Assembly: GCA_947374535.1 (NCBI GenBank)
Contig: CANCCJ010000103.1
Location: 1-9,139 of the forward strand
Direction: 5' to 3'
Length of the DNA: 9,139 bases
DNA from: Comamonadaceae bacterium
GTDB taxonomy: Bacteria > Pseudomonadota > Gammaproteobacteria > Burkholderiales > Burkholderiaceae
Both the position numbers and the translations under genes were made by a program. Below the pieces are notes generated by a model. The model was not told the origin of the DNA, searched no databases, and worked only from the letters and a program-made list of their open reading frames with translations. Of the stretch, positions 1 through 6,517 are shown one piece after another (positions within the stretch are counted from its first letter, which is position 1; the number at the start of each line of letters is the position of its first letter).

Positions 1-11
1 CTTGTCAGCTT

Positions 12-899
12 ATGTCTATCGCATCTTCTACCTCTAACGCGCTGCCCCATCTCACCCAAGCCCAAGCCGAACTGACCCGTCATATTGATGTGGTCAACGA
101 GCATGGTGTGCACGAGCAGGTGTCTATCCCCGCTGAGCGCGCGCTGACGGTGTATGTGGACAAACGCGAAATCGTCACGCTGATGACCTTGGGTGCGCAT
201 CCAGAGCTGTTGGTGTTGGGCTATTTGCGCAACCAACGTTTGGTGGGCGATGTGAGTGAGGTCGAATCCATCACGGTCGATTGGGAGGCAGGCGAAGACG
301 GCGCGGGCGCTGCGGCTGTCAAAACGAGACACGGCATTACAGACATTGCCGCGCGCACTGAAAAGCGGGTGGTCAACACGGGCTGCGGACAGGGCAGCGT
401 GTTTGGTGACTTGATGGGCGAGATCGACACCTTGGTGCTGCCTGAGGCGCGCATCAGCCAAGCGCGTTTGTATGGCTTACTCAACGCCATTCGCTTGCAA
501 GAATCCACCTACAAGTCTGCAGGCTCGGTGCACGGTTGTGCGTTGTTCAGTGGTGAGCACATGCAAATTTTTGTGGAAGATGTAGGTCGCCATAACGCCA
601 TCGACACCATTGCAGGGTGGATGTGGATGAACGGGGTGGTTGCCGACACCGATTCGATTTTTTACACCACCGGTCGCTTGACCAGCGAGATGGTGATGAA
701 GTCTGCACAAATGGGCGTGGCTGTGGTGGTGTCGCGCAGTGGTATTACGCAAATGGGCTATGACCTGGCCACACGTTTGCAGCTGTGCACCATTGGCCGC
801 GCGACCAACAAACACTTTCTTTGCTACACCGAGCGTGAGCGTTTGCAGATGGACTCGTCACTGGCGGTTGGCGGCGTACGCAAGGTGGAGCAAGCATGA
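12..899 (+). CDS. fdhD: Formate dehydrogenase accessory sulfurtransferase FdhD
   Basis: The 295-residue protein matches the FdhD family over its full length. Visible blocks are VYVDKREIVTLMTLGAHPE (47-65), the catalytic-loop region NTGCGQGSVFG (122-132), VEDVGRHNAIDTIAGW (188-203) and TTGRLTSEMVMKSAQMG (219-235), followed by VSRSGIT. From family knowledge, FdhD is cytoplasmic. It passes sulfur from a cysteine desulfurase to the molybdenum bis-PGD cofactor, which formate dehydrogenase needs for activity. E. coli FdhD carries a CxxC pair on the mobile loop. Here only the first cysteine (C125) is present and the second position is Gly128. The ATG at 12 gives a normal N-terminus. No clear Shine-Dalgarno is visible, but only 11 upstream bases are in the window, so a formate dehydrogenase or molybdenum-cofactor gene just upstream is possible but unseen. 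The stop overlaps the next start (ATGA). Confidence 0.96.
   Translation: MSIASSTSNALPHLTQAQAELTRHIDVVNEHGVHEQVSIPAERALTVYVDKREIVTLMTLGAHPELLVLGYLRNQRLVGDVSEVESITVDWEAGEDGAGAAAVKTRHGITDIAARTEKRVVNTGCGQGSVFGDLMGEIDTLVLPEARISQARLYGLLNAIRLQESTYKSAGSVHGCALFSGEHMQIFVEDVGRHNAIDTIAGWMWMNGVVADTDSIFYTTGRLTSEMVMKSAQMGVAVVVSRSGITQMGYDLATRLQLCTIGRATNKHFLCYTERERLQMDSSLAVGGVRKVEQA
887..890 (+). promoter_or_regulatory. Shine-Dalgarno site for the FtsX-like permease
   Basis: GGAG lies five bases before the ATG at 896, inside the purine-rich stretch AAGGTGGAG (882-890) at the 3' end of fdhD. It supports the start at 896 and its 4-base overlap with the fdhD stop. Confidence 0.65.
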
Positions 900-3547
900 G
901 CGAGCGCACGCAAGATGCGTCCACGCATGACGCAGCGCAAGCGCTTGGCGCGGTGGCTGCACCGGCAGGCGTCAAACAAACAGGCGTGACATGGTGGACG
1001 CAAGCCTGGCACACACTGTGGCGCGATGCCCGCGCAGGTGAGCTGCGCTTGCTGGTGGTGGCTGTGGCGCTGGGTGTGGCAGCACTCAGCTCGGTTAGTT
1101 TTTTGGCTGACCGTTTGAACGGTGGTTTGCAACGTGATGCCCGCCAACTCTTGGGCGGCGATGTGGTGGTGGTGAGCGACCAAGCCACGCCCTCGCACAT
1201 CTTGCAACGCGCCAAAGAGGATGGCTTGCAGGGTGTGACCACCTTGAGTTTCCCCACCATGGCGCGCGGCCAAACGCAAAACGGTGTGGAGAGCAACAGT
1301 CGTTTGGTGGCGCTTAAAGCCGCCGATACAGGCTATCCATTGCGCGGCCAACTCAAAGTGGCCAGCACTTTGGCTCAGGTCGAAGCTGCTGAGAAAACCA
1401 CTCTGATCCCCAACTCCGGTGAGGTCTGGGTAGAACCCGCAGGCTTAGAAGCGTTGGGCTTGGATGTGGGCGACAGCGTGTGGTTAGGCAACAGTCGCTT
1501 GCGCATCAGCCGCGTGCTGGTGCATGAGCCAGACCGTGGTGCCGGCTTTATGAACTTTGCACCGCGCGTGTTGATGAACAGCGCCGACCTAGCTGCCACG
1601 GCGCTGATGCAACCCGCCAGTCGGGTGACATGGCGTTATGCCGTGGTCGGGCCAAATGCCGCGAGTCAAAAATTTTTAGCCTGGGCAGAAGCCGAGAGTA
1701 AAAAGCCAGAGGTGCGTGGGGTGCGTGTGGAGTCGCTCGAAGCAGGTCGACCCGAGATGCGTCAAACCTTGGACCGTGCTGGCAAGTTCTTAAACTTGGT
1801 CGCCTTGCTGGCTGCCTTGCTCAGCGCCGTGGCGGTGGCGTTGGCTGCACGCGGGTTCGCCGCTCGCCATTTGGATGACTGCGCCATGTTGCGCGTGTTG
1901 GGCCTGAGCCAACGCCACATTGCCTTGTCTTACACCGCCGAGTTTGTATGGGTGGGTACCTTTGCCAGCGTGTTGGGCTTGGTCTTGGGCTATGCCGTGC
2001 ATTTGGTGTTCGTGGTTTTGCTCAAAGGTTTGGTCGAAACCGCGTTGCCTGCCCCCAGCGTATGGCCCGTGGTGCATGGCTTGGGGACAGGCCTGACCTT
2101 GTTGCTGGCCTTTGGTTTGCCACCCGTGCTGCAACTCGCCAGTGTGCCTGCGCTGCGTGTGATGCGCCGCGATGTGGGCGAACTCAAAGCCACCACGCTC
2201 AGCGTGTGGGCTTTGGGGCTCACAGGTTTTTCGGTGTTGTTGATTGCCGTCAGCCGTGATTTGAAACTCGGCCTCATGGTGGTGGGCGGCTTTGCAGGCG
2301 CAGTGCTGTTGTTTGCTGGCATGGCGTGGTTGGCTGTGCAAGTGTTGCGCCGCAGCGTGGTGGAGGGCAGCGCGCCGCCATGGCTGATGCTGGCCACGCG
2401 ACAGGTGAGCGCACGCCCCGTGTATGCGATGGTGCAGGTGAGTGCGCTTGCAGTTGGCTTGCTGGCCTTGGCCTTGTTGGTGCTGCTGCGCACGGATCTG
2501 ATTAGCAGTTGGCGAAATGCCACACCGGTGAATGCGCCGAATCGTTTTGTCATCAACATTCAGCCAAGCCAGGCTCAACCGTTTTTGCAAACCTTGCGTG
2601 AGGCCGGGGTGGACAAGCTCGATTGGTACCCCATGATTCGCGCGCGATTGGTCGCGGTGAACGACAACACCGTCACGCCCGACAGCTACACCGAAGAGCG
2701 TGCCCAGCGTTTGGTGGACCGCGAGTTCAACGTGTCGTTCAGTGCCGATCAACCCGAACACAACACCGTCGTTGTGGGCGCATGGCAAGCTGAAGAGGCC
2801 AATGCCCTGAGTATTGAAGAAGGCATTGCCAAAACCTTGAAGCTCAAGTTGGGCGACAAGCTGCGCTTTGACATGGCCGGTGTGCTGCATGAAGCACGCA
2901 TCACCTCGGTGCGTCGTGTGGACTGGGCGTCCATGCGCGCCAACTTCTTTGTGATGTACCCCGTCAGTCATATGACCACCGGGGCGGGCTTTGATGTGCC
3001 CACCACCTACATTGCCGCGTTTCGTGTGCCGCAACGAATGGCTGCGGCAGACAAGTCCTCGCCCACATTCGATAACCAACTCATCAGCCGTTTCCCCAAC
3101 GTCACCTGCGTGGACATGGGCGCGACGCTGAACCAATTGCAAAGCGTGCTTGGCCAAGTGGTGAGTGCAGTGGAGTTTTTGTTCTTGTTCACTTTGGCGG
3201 CTGGTCTCGTCGTCTTGTTTGCGGCAGTGACCGCCACACGCGAAGAACGTGCGCGTGAATACGCGGTGTTGCGTGCGCTAGGCGCATCGAACCAATTGCT
3301 GGCGAATGTGCAACGTGCTGAGTTGGCCGGTATCGGCGCACTGGCGGGTTTGTTGGCCACCTGCGTGGCCATGGCCATGGGTTGGGGCTTGGCCCGATTT
3401 GCGTTTGAGTTTGAATGGACTGCTAGTCCTTGGGTGCCCTTGATCGGTGCAGCGGTGGGCGCACTGTTGGCGTTAGCCGCAGGCTGGTGGGGCTTACGTG
3501 ATGTCTTGCGCCGTTCCGTGGTGCAGACCTTGCGACAGGCGTCATGA
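896..3547 (+). CDS. FtsX-like (YbbP-type) ABC transporter permease
   Basis: This 883-residue inner-membrane protein has the layout of the YbbP branch of the MacB/LolE/FtsX permeases. One N-terminal membrane helix (about 50-70) is followed by a periplasmic domain (about 75-290). A first FtsX domain with helices near 298-320, 347-378 and 392-415 carries the coupling segment MLRVLGLSQRHI (331-342). More helices lie near 436-452, 458-483 and 511-531. A second periplasmic domain (about 540-750) leads to a C-terminal FtsX domain with helices near 757-779, 808-832 and 843-866 and the coupling segment EYAVLRALGASNQ (788-800). Such permeases work with a separate LolD/YbbA-type ATPase and usually extract or move hydrophobic substrates at the envelope. 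No ATP-binding motif occurs here and no ATPase gene lies within the window, so the substrate and partner cannot be named. It overlaps fdhD and the next gene by ATGA. Confidence 0.92.
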   Translation: MSERTQDASTHDAAQALGAVAAPAGVKQTGVTWWTQAWHTLWRDARAGELRLLVVAVALGVAALSSVSFLADRLNGGLQRDARQLLGGDVVVVSDQATPSHILQRAKEDGLQGVTTLSFPTMARGQTQNGVESNSRLVALKAADTGYPLRGQLKVASTLAQVEAAEKTTLIPNSGEVWVEPAGLEALGLDVGDSVWLGNSRLRISRVLVHEPDRGAGFMNFAPRVLMNSADLAATALMQPASRVTWRYAVVGPNAASQKFLAWAEAESKKPEVRGVRVESLEAGRPEMRQTLDRAGKFLNLVALLAALLSAVAVALAARGFAARHLDDCAMLRVLGLSQRHIALSYTAEFVWVGTFASVLGLVLGYAVHLVFVVLLKGLVETALPAPSVWPVVHGLGTGLTLLLAFGLPPVLQLASVPALRVMRRDVGELKATTLSVWALGLTGFSVLLIAVSRDLKLGLMVVGGFAGAVLLFAGMAWLAVQVLRRSVVEGSAPPWLMLATRQVSARPVYAMVQVSALAVGLLALALLVLLRTDLISSWRNATPVNAPNRFVINIQPSQAQPFLQTLREAGVDKLDWYPMIRARLVAVNDNTVTPDSYTEERAQRLVDREFNVSFSADQPEHNTVVVGAWQAEEANALSIEEGIAKTLKLKLGDKLRFDMAGVLHEARITSVRRVDWASMRANFFVMYPVSHMTTGAGFDVPTTYIAAFRVPQRMAAADKSSPTFDNQLISRFPNVTCVDMGATLNQLQSVLGQVVSAVEFLFLFTLAAGLVVLFAAVTATREERAREYAVLRALGASNQLLANVQRAELAGIGALAGLLATCVAMAMGWGLARFAFEFEWTASPWVPLIGAAVGALLALAAGWWGLRDVLRRSVVQTLRQAS

Positions 3548-4248
3548 CTGCGATCGCCATGACGCCCAAACAGTTCGTACGCGCTGTTGAACATGCATTC
3601 ACGCCTTTGGCGGACGCGTCAAGGGCGCAAGCCATGACAGCCTATTTGCTCGATCAGTTTGAGTTCTTAGGTTTGCAAGCCCCCGTGCGTCGTCAAGCGG
3701 TCAAAGGCATGGGGCAAGTGGCATGGCAAAGCGCGGACGACTTGCTGGTGGCCGCCGAACTGCTGTGGCAAAGGCCTCAGCGTGAATTCCGTTACACCGC
3801 CGTGGACTTGCTGCGCAAACACAGTGCCCAGTTGAGCGTGAACAACTTGCCCGCATTGCAAGCCTTGCTGCTGCGCGAGCCTTGGTGGGAAACCGTGGAT
3901 GGCTTGAGTGCCGTCATCGCCGAGGTGATGCACACCGCGGTGCAACAAAAACCAAACGCTGCCAAGGTCATGGATACGTGGCTGAAGCACCCCAGTCATT
4001 GGGTGCGCCGCTCTGCCATGTTGCACCAGTTGGGTTGGCGTTTAGATACGGACACCACGCGCTTGTTTGGCTATGCACAAAAGTTGGCCCATGAAAAAGA
4101 ATTTTTTATCCGTAAAGCCATCGGTTGGGCGTTGCGTGACTATGCCCGTTGGCACCCGCAAGCCGTCACAGATTTTCTGGTGCAACACCGCGCACAGTTA
4201 TCGAGCCTGACCGTGCGCGAAGCGGCCAAACACCTGAACTTGCCTTAA
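3544..4248 (+). CDS. AlkD-type DNA alkylation repair protein
   Basis: The 234-residue, largely helical protein fits the DNA_alkylation (AlkC/AlkD) HEAT-repeat family. AlkD enzymes are glycosylases that remove positively charged alkylated bases such as N3- and N7-alkylpurines without flipping the base out. Residues known to matter in Bacillus cereus AlkD have clear counterparts: WWETVD (114-119) supplies the Trp/Asp pair (W115, D119), WVRRSAMLHQL (153-163) supplies the DNA-contacting arginine, and FFIRKAIGWALRDYA (187-201) supplies W195 and R198. The N-terminal FLGLQAPVRR (41-50) is also a family signature. Length is normal. The ATG at 3544 overlaps the permease stop (ATGA), which suggests translational coupling. 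Met6 (3559) is a possible alternative start. By motifs an active enzyme is likely; the exact substrate range is inferred from the family. Confidence 0.93.
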   Translation: MTAIAMTPKQFVRAVEHAFTPLADASRAQAMTAYLLDQFEFLGLQAPVRRQAVKGMGQVAWQSADDLLVAAELLWQRPQREFRYTAVDLLRKHSAQLSVNNLPALQALLLREPWWETVDGLSAVIAEVMHTAVQQKPNAAKVMDTWLKHPSHWVRRSAMLHQLGWRLDTDTTRLFGYAQKLAHEKEFFIRKAIGWALRDYARWHPQAVTDFLVQHRAQLSSLTVREAAKHLNLP

Positions 4249-4272
4249 GCCATCAGCACGACAATCACACCC

Positions 4273-4677
4273 ATGCAAATCGACGAAAAACCACCTTTTG
4301 ACACCCCGTTTGAATGGATGGGCGGCGAAGCCCGCGTCAAACTCTTGGTCGAACGCTTTTACGACCTGATGGATTTAGAGCCTGCTTACCTAGATTTACG
4401 TGCCGCACACGGCCCCGACTTGGCCAATGCGCGTGAGCGCTTGTTCATGTTTTTGTGCGGTTGGTTGGGTGGCCCTGACTATTACGTTGAAAAGCATGGC
4501 CACCCGCGCTTGCGCATGCGCCACATGCCTTTTGCCATTGGTATCAAAGAACGCGACCAATGGTTGGCTTGCATGGACCAAGCAATGGGCGAAACCGCAG
4601 TGCCCGAAGGCTTGCGCGAACGTTTAAAGAACAGCTTTTTTCAAACCGCAGATTGGATGCGCAACAAAGGCGTTTAA
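4273..4677 (+). CDS. Group II truncated haemoglobin
   Basis: The 134-residue protein has the 2-over-2 globin pattern of group II (TrHbO/YjbI type): ERFYDLMD with the B10 tyrosine (Y30), LFMFLCGWLGGPDYY (57-71), GHPRLRMRHMPFAIG (76-90) with the proximal haem-binding histidine H84, and RDQWLACM (94-101) with the group-typical G8 tryptophan W97. These are small cytoplasmic haem proteins that bind O2 and NO and are linked to oxygen or NO chemistry and peroxide handling; the role here is not set by sequence. It starts 24 bases after the alkD stop, with no clear Shine-Dalgarno in the gap, so expression probably depends on readthrough and re-initiation from the upstream operon. It converges on the smr gene, with 13 bases between stop codons. 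Confidence 0.95.
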   Translation: MQIDEKPPFDTPFEWMGGEARVKLLVERFYDLMDLEPAYLDLRAAHGPDLANARERLFMFLCGWLGGPDYYVEKHGHPRLRMRHMPFAIGIKERDQWLACMDQAMGETAVPEGLRERLKNSFFQTADWMRNKGV

Positions 4678-4679
4678 AC

Positions 4680-4725
4680 CCTTGGTGAAGTTAGACGTTG
4701 CTAGGTCCTAGCAACACCACCAAGG
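4680..4725. terminator. Nested inverted repeat between convergent genes, possible bidirectional terminator
   Basis: An inner palindrome with 9-base arms (4697-4705 GTTGCTAGG and 4707-4715 CCTAGCAAC, one central base) lies within an outer 8-base inverted repeat (4680-4687 CCTTGGTG and 4718-4725 CACCAAGG). All arm pairs are perfect. An RNA from either strand could form a two-part hairpin with an asymmetric internal loop. It covers the spacer between the haemoglobin and smr stop codons and the last codons of smr. There is no clear T-run after it on either strand, so it is not a textbook rho-independent terminator. Confidence 0.45.
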
Positions 4726-5356
4726 CACCCGCACCCCCATCCGAAGGCTTGGCCTGCACAAACGCCAGCACCTCATTTTTTTGCACCAACCAGCGCTGGA
4801 CCTTGCTTTTGAGCACCGGCTCTTTGCCGGGCGAGCCCAAGCCTTTGCCGTGCACCACGCGCACGCATCGCCAACCCATGCGTTTGGCGTCACGCACAAA
4901 CTGCCCTAGGGCTTCGCGGGCTTCGTCGCTGCGCAAGCCGTGCAGGTCGAGTTGGCCTTGTAGGCTCCATTCACCTTTGCGTAGTTTGTACGTCACATCG
5001 GTGCCGATGCCGGGACGCCTGAAGCTCAGTTGGTCATCCACGTCGAGCAGGGTGCTCACATCGAATTCGTCGCTCATGCTTTCGAGCAAGGCAGCTTGGT
5101 CGTCTAGCGTTTGTCGCAGGGGGCGTGCCGCTGGACGTTGTGGGGTGATGAGTACGCGGGCTTTGGCGACGATGGGTTTGACGTTGCCCACTGCTTGGGT
5201 GAATAAGTTGCGCTCAGCCTCCGCGCGGCGTTCGGCTTCGCGGCGGGCTTCTTCGGCGGCAGCGGCTGCTAGGGCAGCGGCCGTCACTTGCTTGCGAATG
5301 GCGCTCAAGTCTTGCAGCGATTTGGCTTTCATGGCGTTTTTTCTTGGTGTTGCCAT
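4691..5356 (-). CDS. Smr (MutS2 C-terminal-like) domain protein
   Basis: The 221-residue protein ends in a Smr domain (about 134-217) with LDLHGLRSDEA (136-146), the RVVHGKGLGSPGKEPVLK segment (166-183) and the closing GGAGALVVLL (207-216). Smr domains are nucleic-acid binding or nicking modules. Stand-alone bacterial versions have been tied to nuclease activity or to cleavage of mRNA on collided ribosomes (SmrB type); which applies here cannot be read from sequence. The N-terminal region (about 20-52) is strikingly rich in Ala, Glu and Arg and probably forms a long helix or coiled coil. The middle part (80-130) is acidic and then joins the domain. The start at 5356 has no evident Shine-Dalgarno. 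Met9 (5332, MKAKSLQDL) resembles the start of relatives, has a weak AAGA-rich leader and may be the true start. Confidence 0.9.
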   Translation of the reverse strand: MATPRKNAMKAKSLQDLSAIRKQVTAAALAAAAAEEARREAERRAEAERNLFTQAVGNVKPIVAKARVLITPQRPAARPLRQTLDDQAALLESMSDEFDVSTLLDVDDQLSFRRPGIGTDVTYKLRKGEWSLQGQLDLHGLRSDEAREALGQFVRDAKRMGWRCVRVVHGKGLGSPGKEPVLKSKVQRWLVQKNEVLAFVQAKPSDGGAGALVVLLGPSNV

Positions 5357-5376
5357 TGATGGCTGGATTTAGATTT

Positions 5377-5396
5377 TGTATGCCATCGTACATACA
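5377..5396. repeat. Short inverted repeat in the smr/DUF2789 spacer, possible operator
   Basis: TGTATG (5377-5382) and CATACA (5391-5396) form a perfect 6-base dyad separated by eight bases. It lies in the 156-base divergent spacer between the smr gene and the DUF2789 gene, just upstream of the smr start. Dyads of this size can be regulator sites, but a 6-base arm also arises by chance, and I do not recognise the site. Confidence 0.25.
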
Positions 5397-5412
5397 CATG
5401 AACCCTACGCTG

Positions 5413-5441
5413 AGTATATTTTCCATCGTTCAACTTGTCGG
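5413..5441 (-). promoter_or_regulatory. Possible sigma-70-type promoter for the smr gene
   Basis: Read on the minus strand, CCGACA (5441-5436; four of six bases match TTGACA) is followed after 17 bases by TATACT (5418-5413; five of six match TATAAT). This would start transcription near 5406 and give a leader of about 50 bases before the start at 5356. The rest of the spacer (5357-5512) holds no gene that I can support. Confidence 0.35.
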
Positions 5442-5503
5442 AATGGCCTGATCGAACGAAGATGCTTCTTCATCGCGATGATTTTGATTTTTGACAATGC
5501 CAC

Positions 5504-5507
5504 GGAG
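5504..5507 (+). promoter_or_regulatory. Shine-Dalgarno site for the DUF2789 gene
   Basis: GGAG lies five bases before the ATG at 5513. It decides the start of the short DUF2789 gene and argues against the overlapping frame that opens at 5376. Confidence 0.65.
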
Positions 5508-5512
5508 TTCGT

Positions 5513-5779
5513 ATGGATCAAGTTTTTCACGGGTTTACTGAGCTATTCGCGCAACTGGGTTTGCCCAATGACGCTGCGAGTATTCGTCAATTCATCCAAA
5601 CACATTCACCTTTGAATTCATCTACCCGAATCGAGGACGCGCAATTTTGGAACTCCGCTCAGGCCGCGTTGCTGAAAGAGGAGTTGTTGGGAGATTCAGA
5701 CTGGGCCGAGACGATTGACCGGCTGAATCTGGCGTTGCGAGGTGGCATCGCTTCTGCAAAGGAGCACAGGGCCAGTTAA
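5513..5779 (+). CDS. DUF2789 family small protein
   Basis: This 88-residue soluble protein resembles the DUF2789 family, whose function is unknown to me. Recognisable features are an opening helix with LFAQLGLPNDAASIRQFIQTH (residues about 11-31), then FWNSAQAALLKEELLGDSDW (45-64) and a closing helix DRLNLALR (69-76). There is no signal peptide, membrane segment or catalytic motif. The start is supported by a good GGAG site. The gene and its leader look more AT-rich than neighbouring genes by eye and contain less GC-biased codons, which may reflect a different history or low expression. Its stop is interlocked with that of radC on the other strand. The family match is from memory of its pattern and is fairly strong. 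Confidence 0.82.
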   Translation: MDQVFHGFTELFAQLGLPNDAASIRQFIQTHSPLNSSTRIEDAQFWNSAQAALLKEELLGDSDWAETIDRLNLALRGGIASAKEHRAS

Positions 5780-6474
5780 AGCAAGCCTTCTTCGGCCATC
5801 GACAAATACTTGCCTTGCGCCACGATGATGTGGTCGCGCACGGTTACATCAATGAGTGCCAGCGCTTCTTGCAGGGTGCGTGTGAGTTTCATGTCGGCCT
5901 GCGATGGCTTGACCGTGCCGCCCGGGTGGTTGTGGGCCAGCACCACGCCGTCCGCTTCTAAAGCCAGAGCGGTCTTGGCTACTTCGCGTGGGTAGACCAT
6001 GGTTTGCGACAGCGAGCCTCGAAACATGGGCTGGTACGACAAAAGGCGGTTGTGGGCATCAAGAAACAAAACGGCAAATACCTCGTGTTTGAGTTGGGCC
6101 AGTTCAAGCTGAAGGTACTGTTTGACTGCGTTGGGCGAATTCATCACCGTGGTTTCAGTTAATTGTTGGGTCAGGGCGCGGCGGGCCATCTCTAGCACCG
6201 CCACCAGCTGCGAGCGCTTGGCGTCGCCGCCCATGCCTTTGCAGGTTTTGAGCTCGGCGGCGCTGGCGTGAATCAGGCCCGCAAAGCCCTTGAAGCGGTC
6301 CAGCAGCTCTTGGGCCATCACAAACACGCTTTTGCCCTTGATGCCGGTGCGTAGAAAGAGGGCCAGCAGCTCGGTGTCGGTCAGCGCCGAGGCCCCGTGT
6401 TTGATCAGTTTTTCGCGCGGGCGCATCTCGGCGGGGAGCTGGGCAATGGTCATGGGTTCGGGCATTCGGTCCAT
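5776..6474 (-). CDS. radC: RadC family JAB-domain protein (UPF0758)
   Basis: The 232-residue protein has the RadC layout. The N-terminal part carries RPREKLIKHGASALTDTELL (18-37) and a helix-hairpin-helix-like segment KTCKGMGGDAKRSQL (76-90). The C-terminal JAB/MPN domain has the metalloprotease-type set E131, H181-N-H183 and S191/D194 (HNHPGG then SQAD). The family was once called a DNA repair protein, but that role has been withdrawn for E. coli. The JAMM residues suggest a zinc hydrolase and the true substrate is unknown. Met8 (6453) would give 225 residues, close to the E. coli length, and the longer start adds only MDRMPEP; neither start has a strong Shine-Dalgarno. It diverges from fkpB across 43 bases and meets the DUF2789 gene tail-to-tail. 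Confidence 0.93.
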   Translation of the reverse strand: MDRMPEPMTIAQLPAEMRPREKLIKHGASALTDTELLALFLRTGIKGKSVFVMAQELLDRFKGFAGLIHASAAELKTCKGMGGDAKRSQLVAVLEMARRALTQQLTETTVMNSPNAVKQYLQLELAQLKHEVFAVLFLDAHNRLLSYQPMFRGSLSQTMVYPREVAKTALALEADGVVLAHNHPGGTVKPSQADMKLTRTLQEALALIDVTVRDHIIVAQGKYLSMAEEGLL

Positions 6475-6487
6475 GGTGAGAGCTTTC

Positions 6488-6493
6488 TACAAT
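6488..6493 (+). promoter_or_regulatory. Likely -10 element of the fkpB-ispH-serS operon
   Basis: TACAAT (five of six match TATAAT) lies in the 43-base spacer between radC and fkpB. Transcription would start near 6500, giving a short leader of about 18 bases with the purine-rich AGAGAG (6509-6513 area) before the ATG at 6518. The -35 position falls within the first radC codons and is weak (TTCGGT at 6465-6470 with 17-base spacing). The same few bases read in reverse (TATTGT) could serve radC less well. Confidence 0.4.
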
Positions 6494-6517
6494 AGACGGT
6501 TCAATACAGAGAGTCCT

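Noticed and set aside
1790..3157. Long 455-residue open frame on the minus strand, very rich in His and Gln
   Set aside because: It is antisense to the permease. His/Gln richness is what reverse reading of GTG/TTG-rich membrane codons gives, and it has no recognisable domain or ribosome binding site.
12..4677. Idea that the four-gene run is a defence or toxin-antitoxin island
   Set aside because: All members are known chromosomal families, codon use looks uniform, and there are no mobile-element genes, repeats or tRNA genes at the edges.
4698..5372. 224-residue open frame on the plus strand opposite the smr gene
   Set aside because: It is Ser/Arg/Ala-rich low-complexity translation antisense to a well-supported Smr protein, with no family match.
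5491..5496. Perfect TTGACA hexamer, a possible -35 element
   Set aside because: It lies only 16 bases before the DUF2789 start codon, and at 16-18 bases further on there is no -10-like sequence, so transcription would begin inside the gene.
5376..5615. 79-residue plus-strand frame overlapping the start of the DUF2789 gene
   Set aside because: It has no recognisable motif and no Shine-Dalgarno, and it overlaps the better-supported frame beginning at 5513.
6290..6517. N-terminal extension of the fkpB reading frame
   Set aside because: The extension is antisense to radC, has Ser/Arg-rich shadow composition, and the FKBP similarity starts only after 6518.
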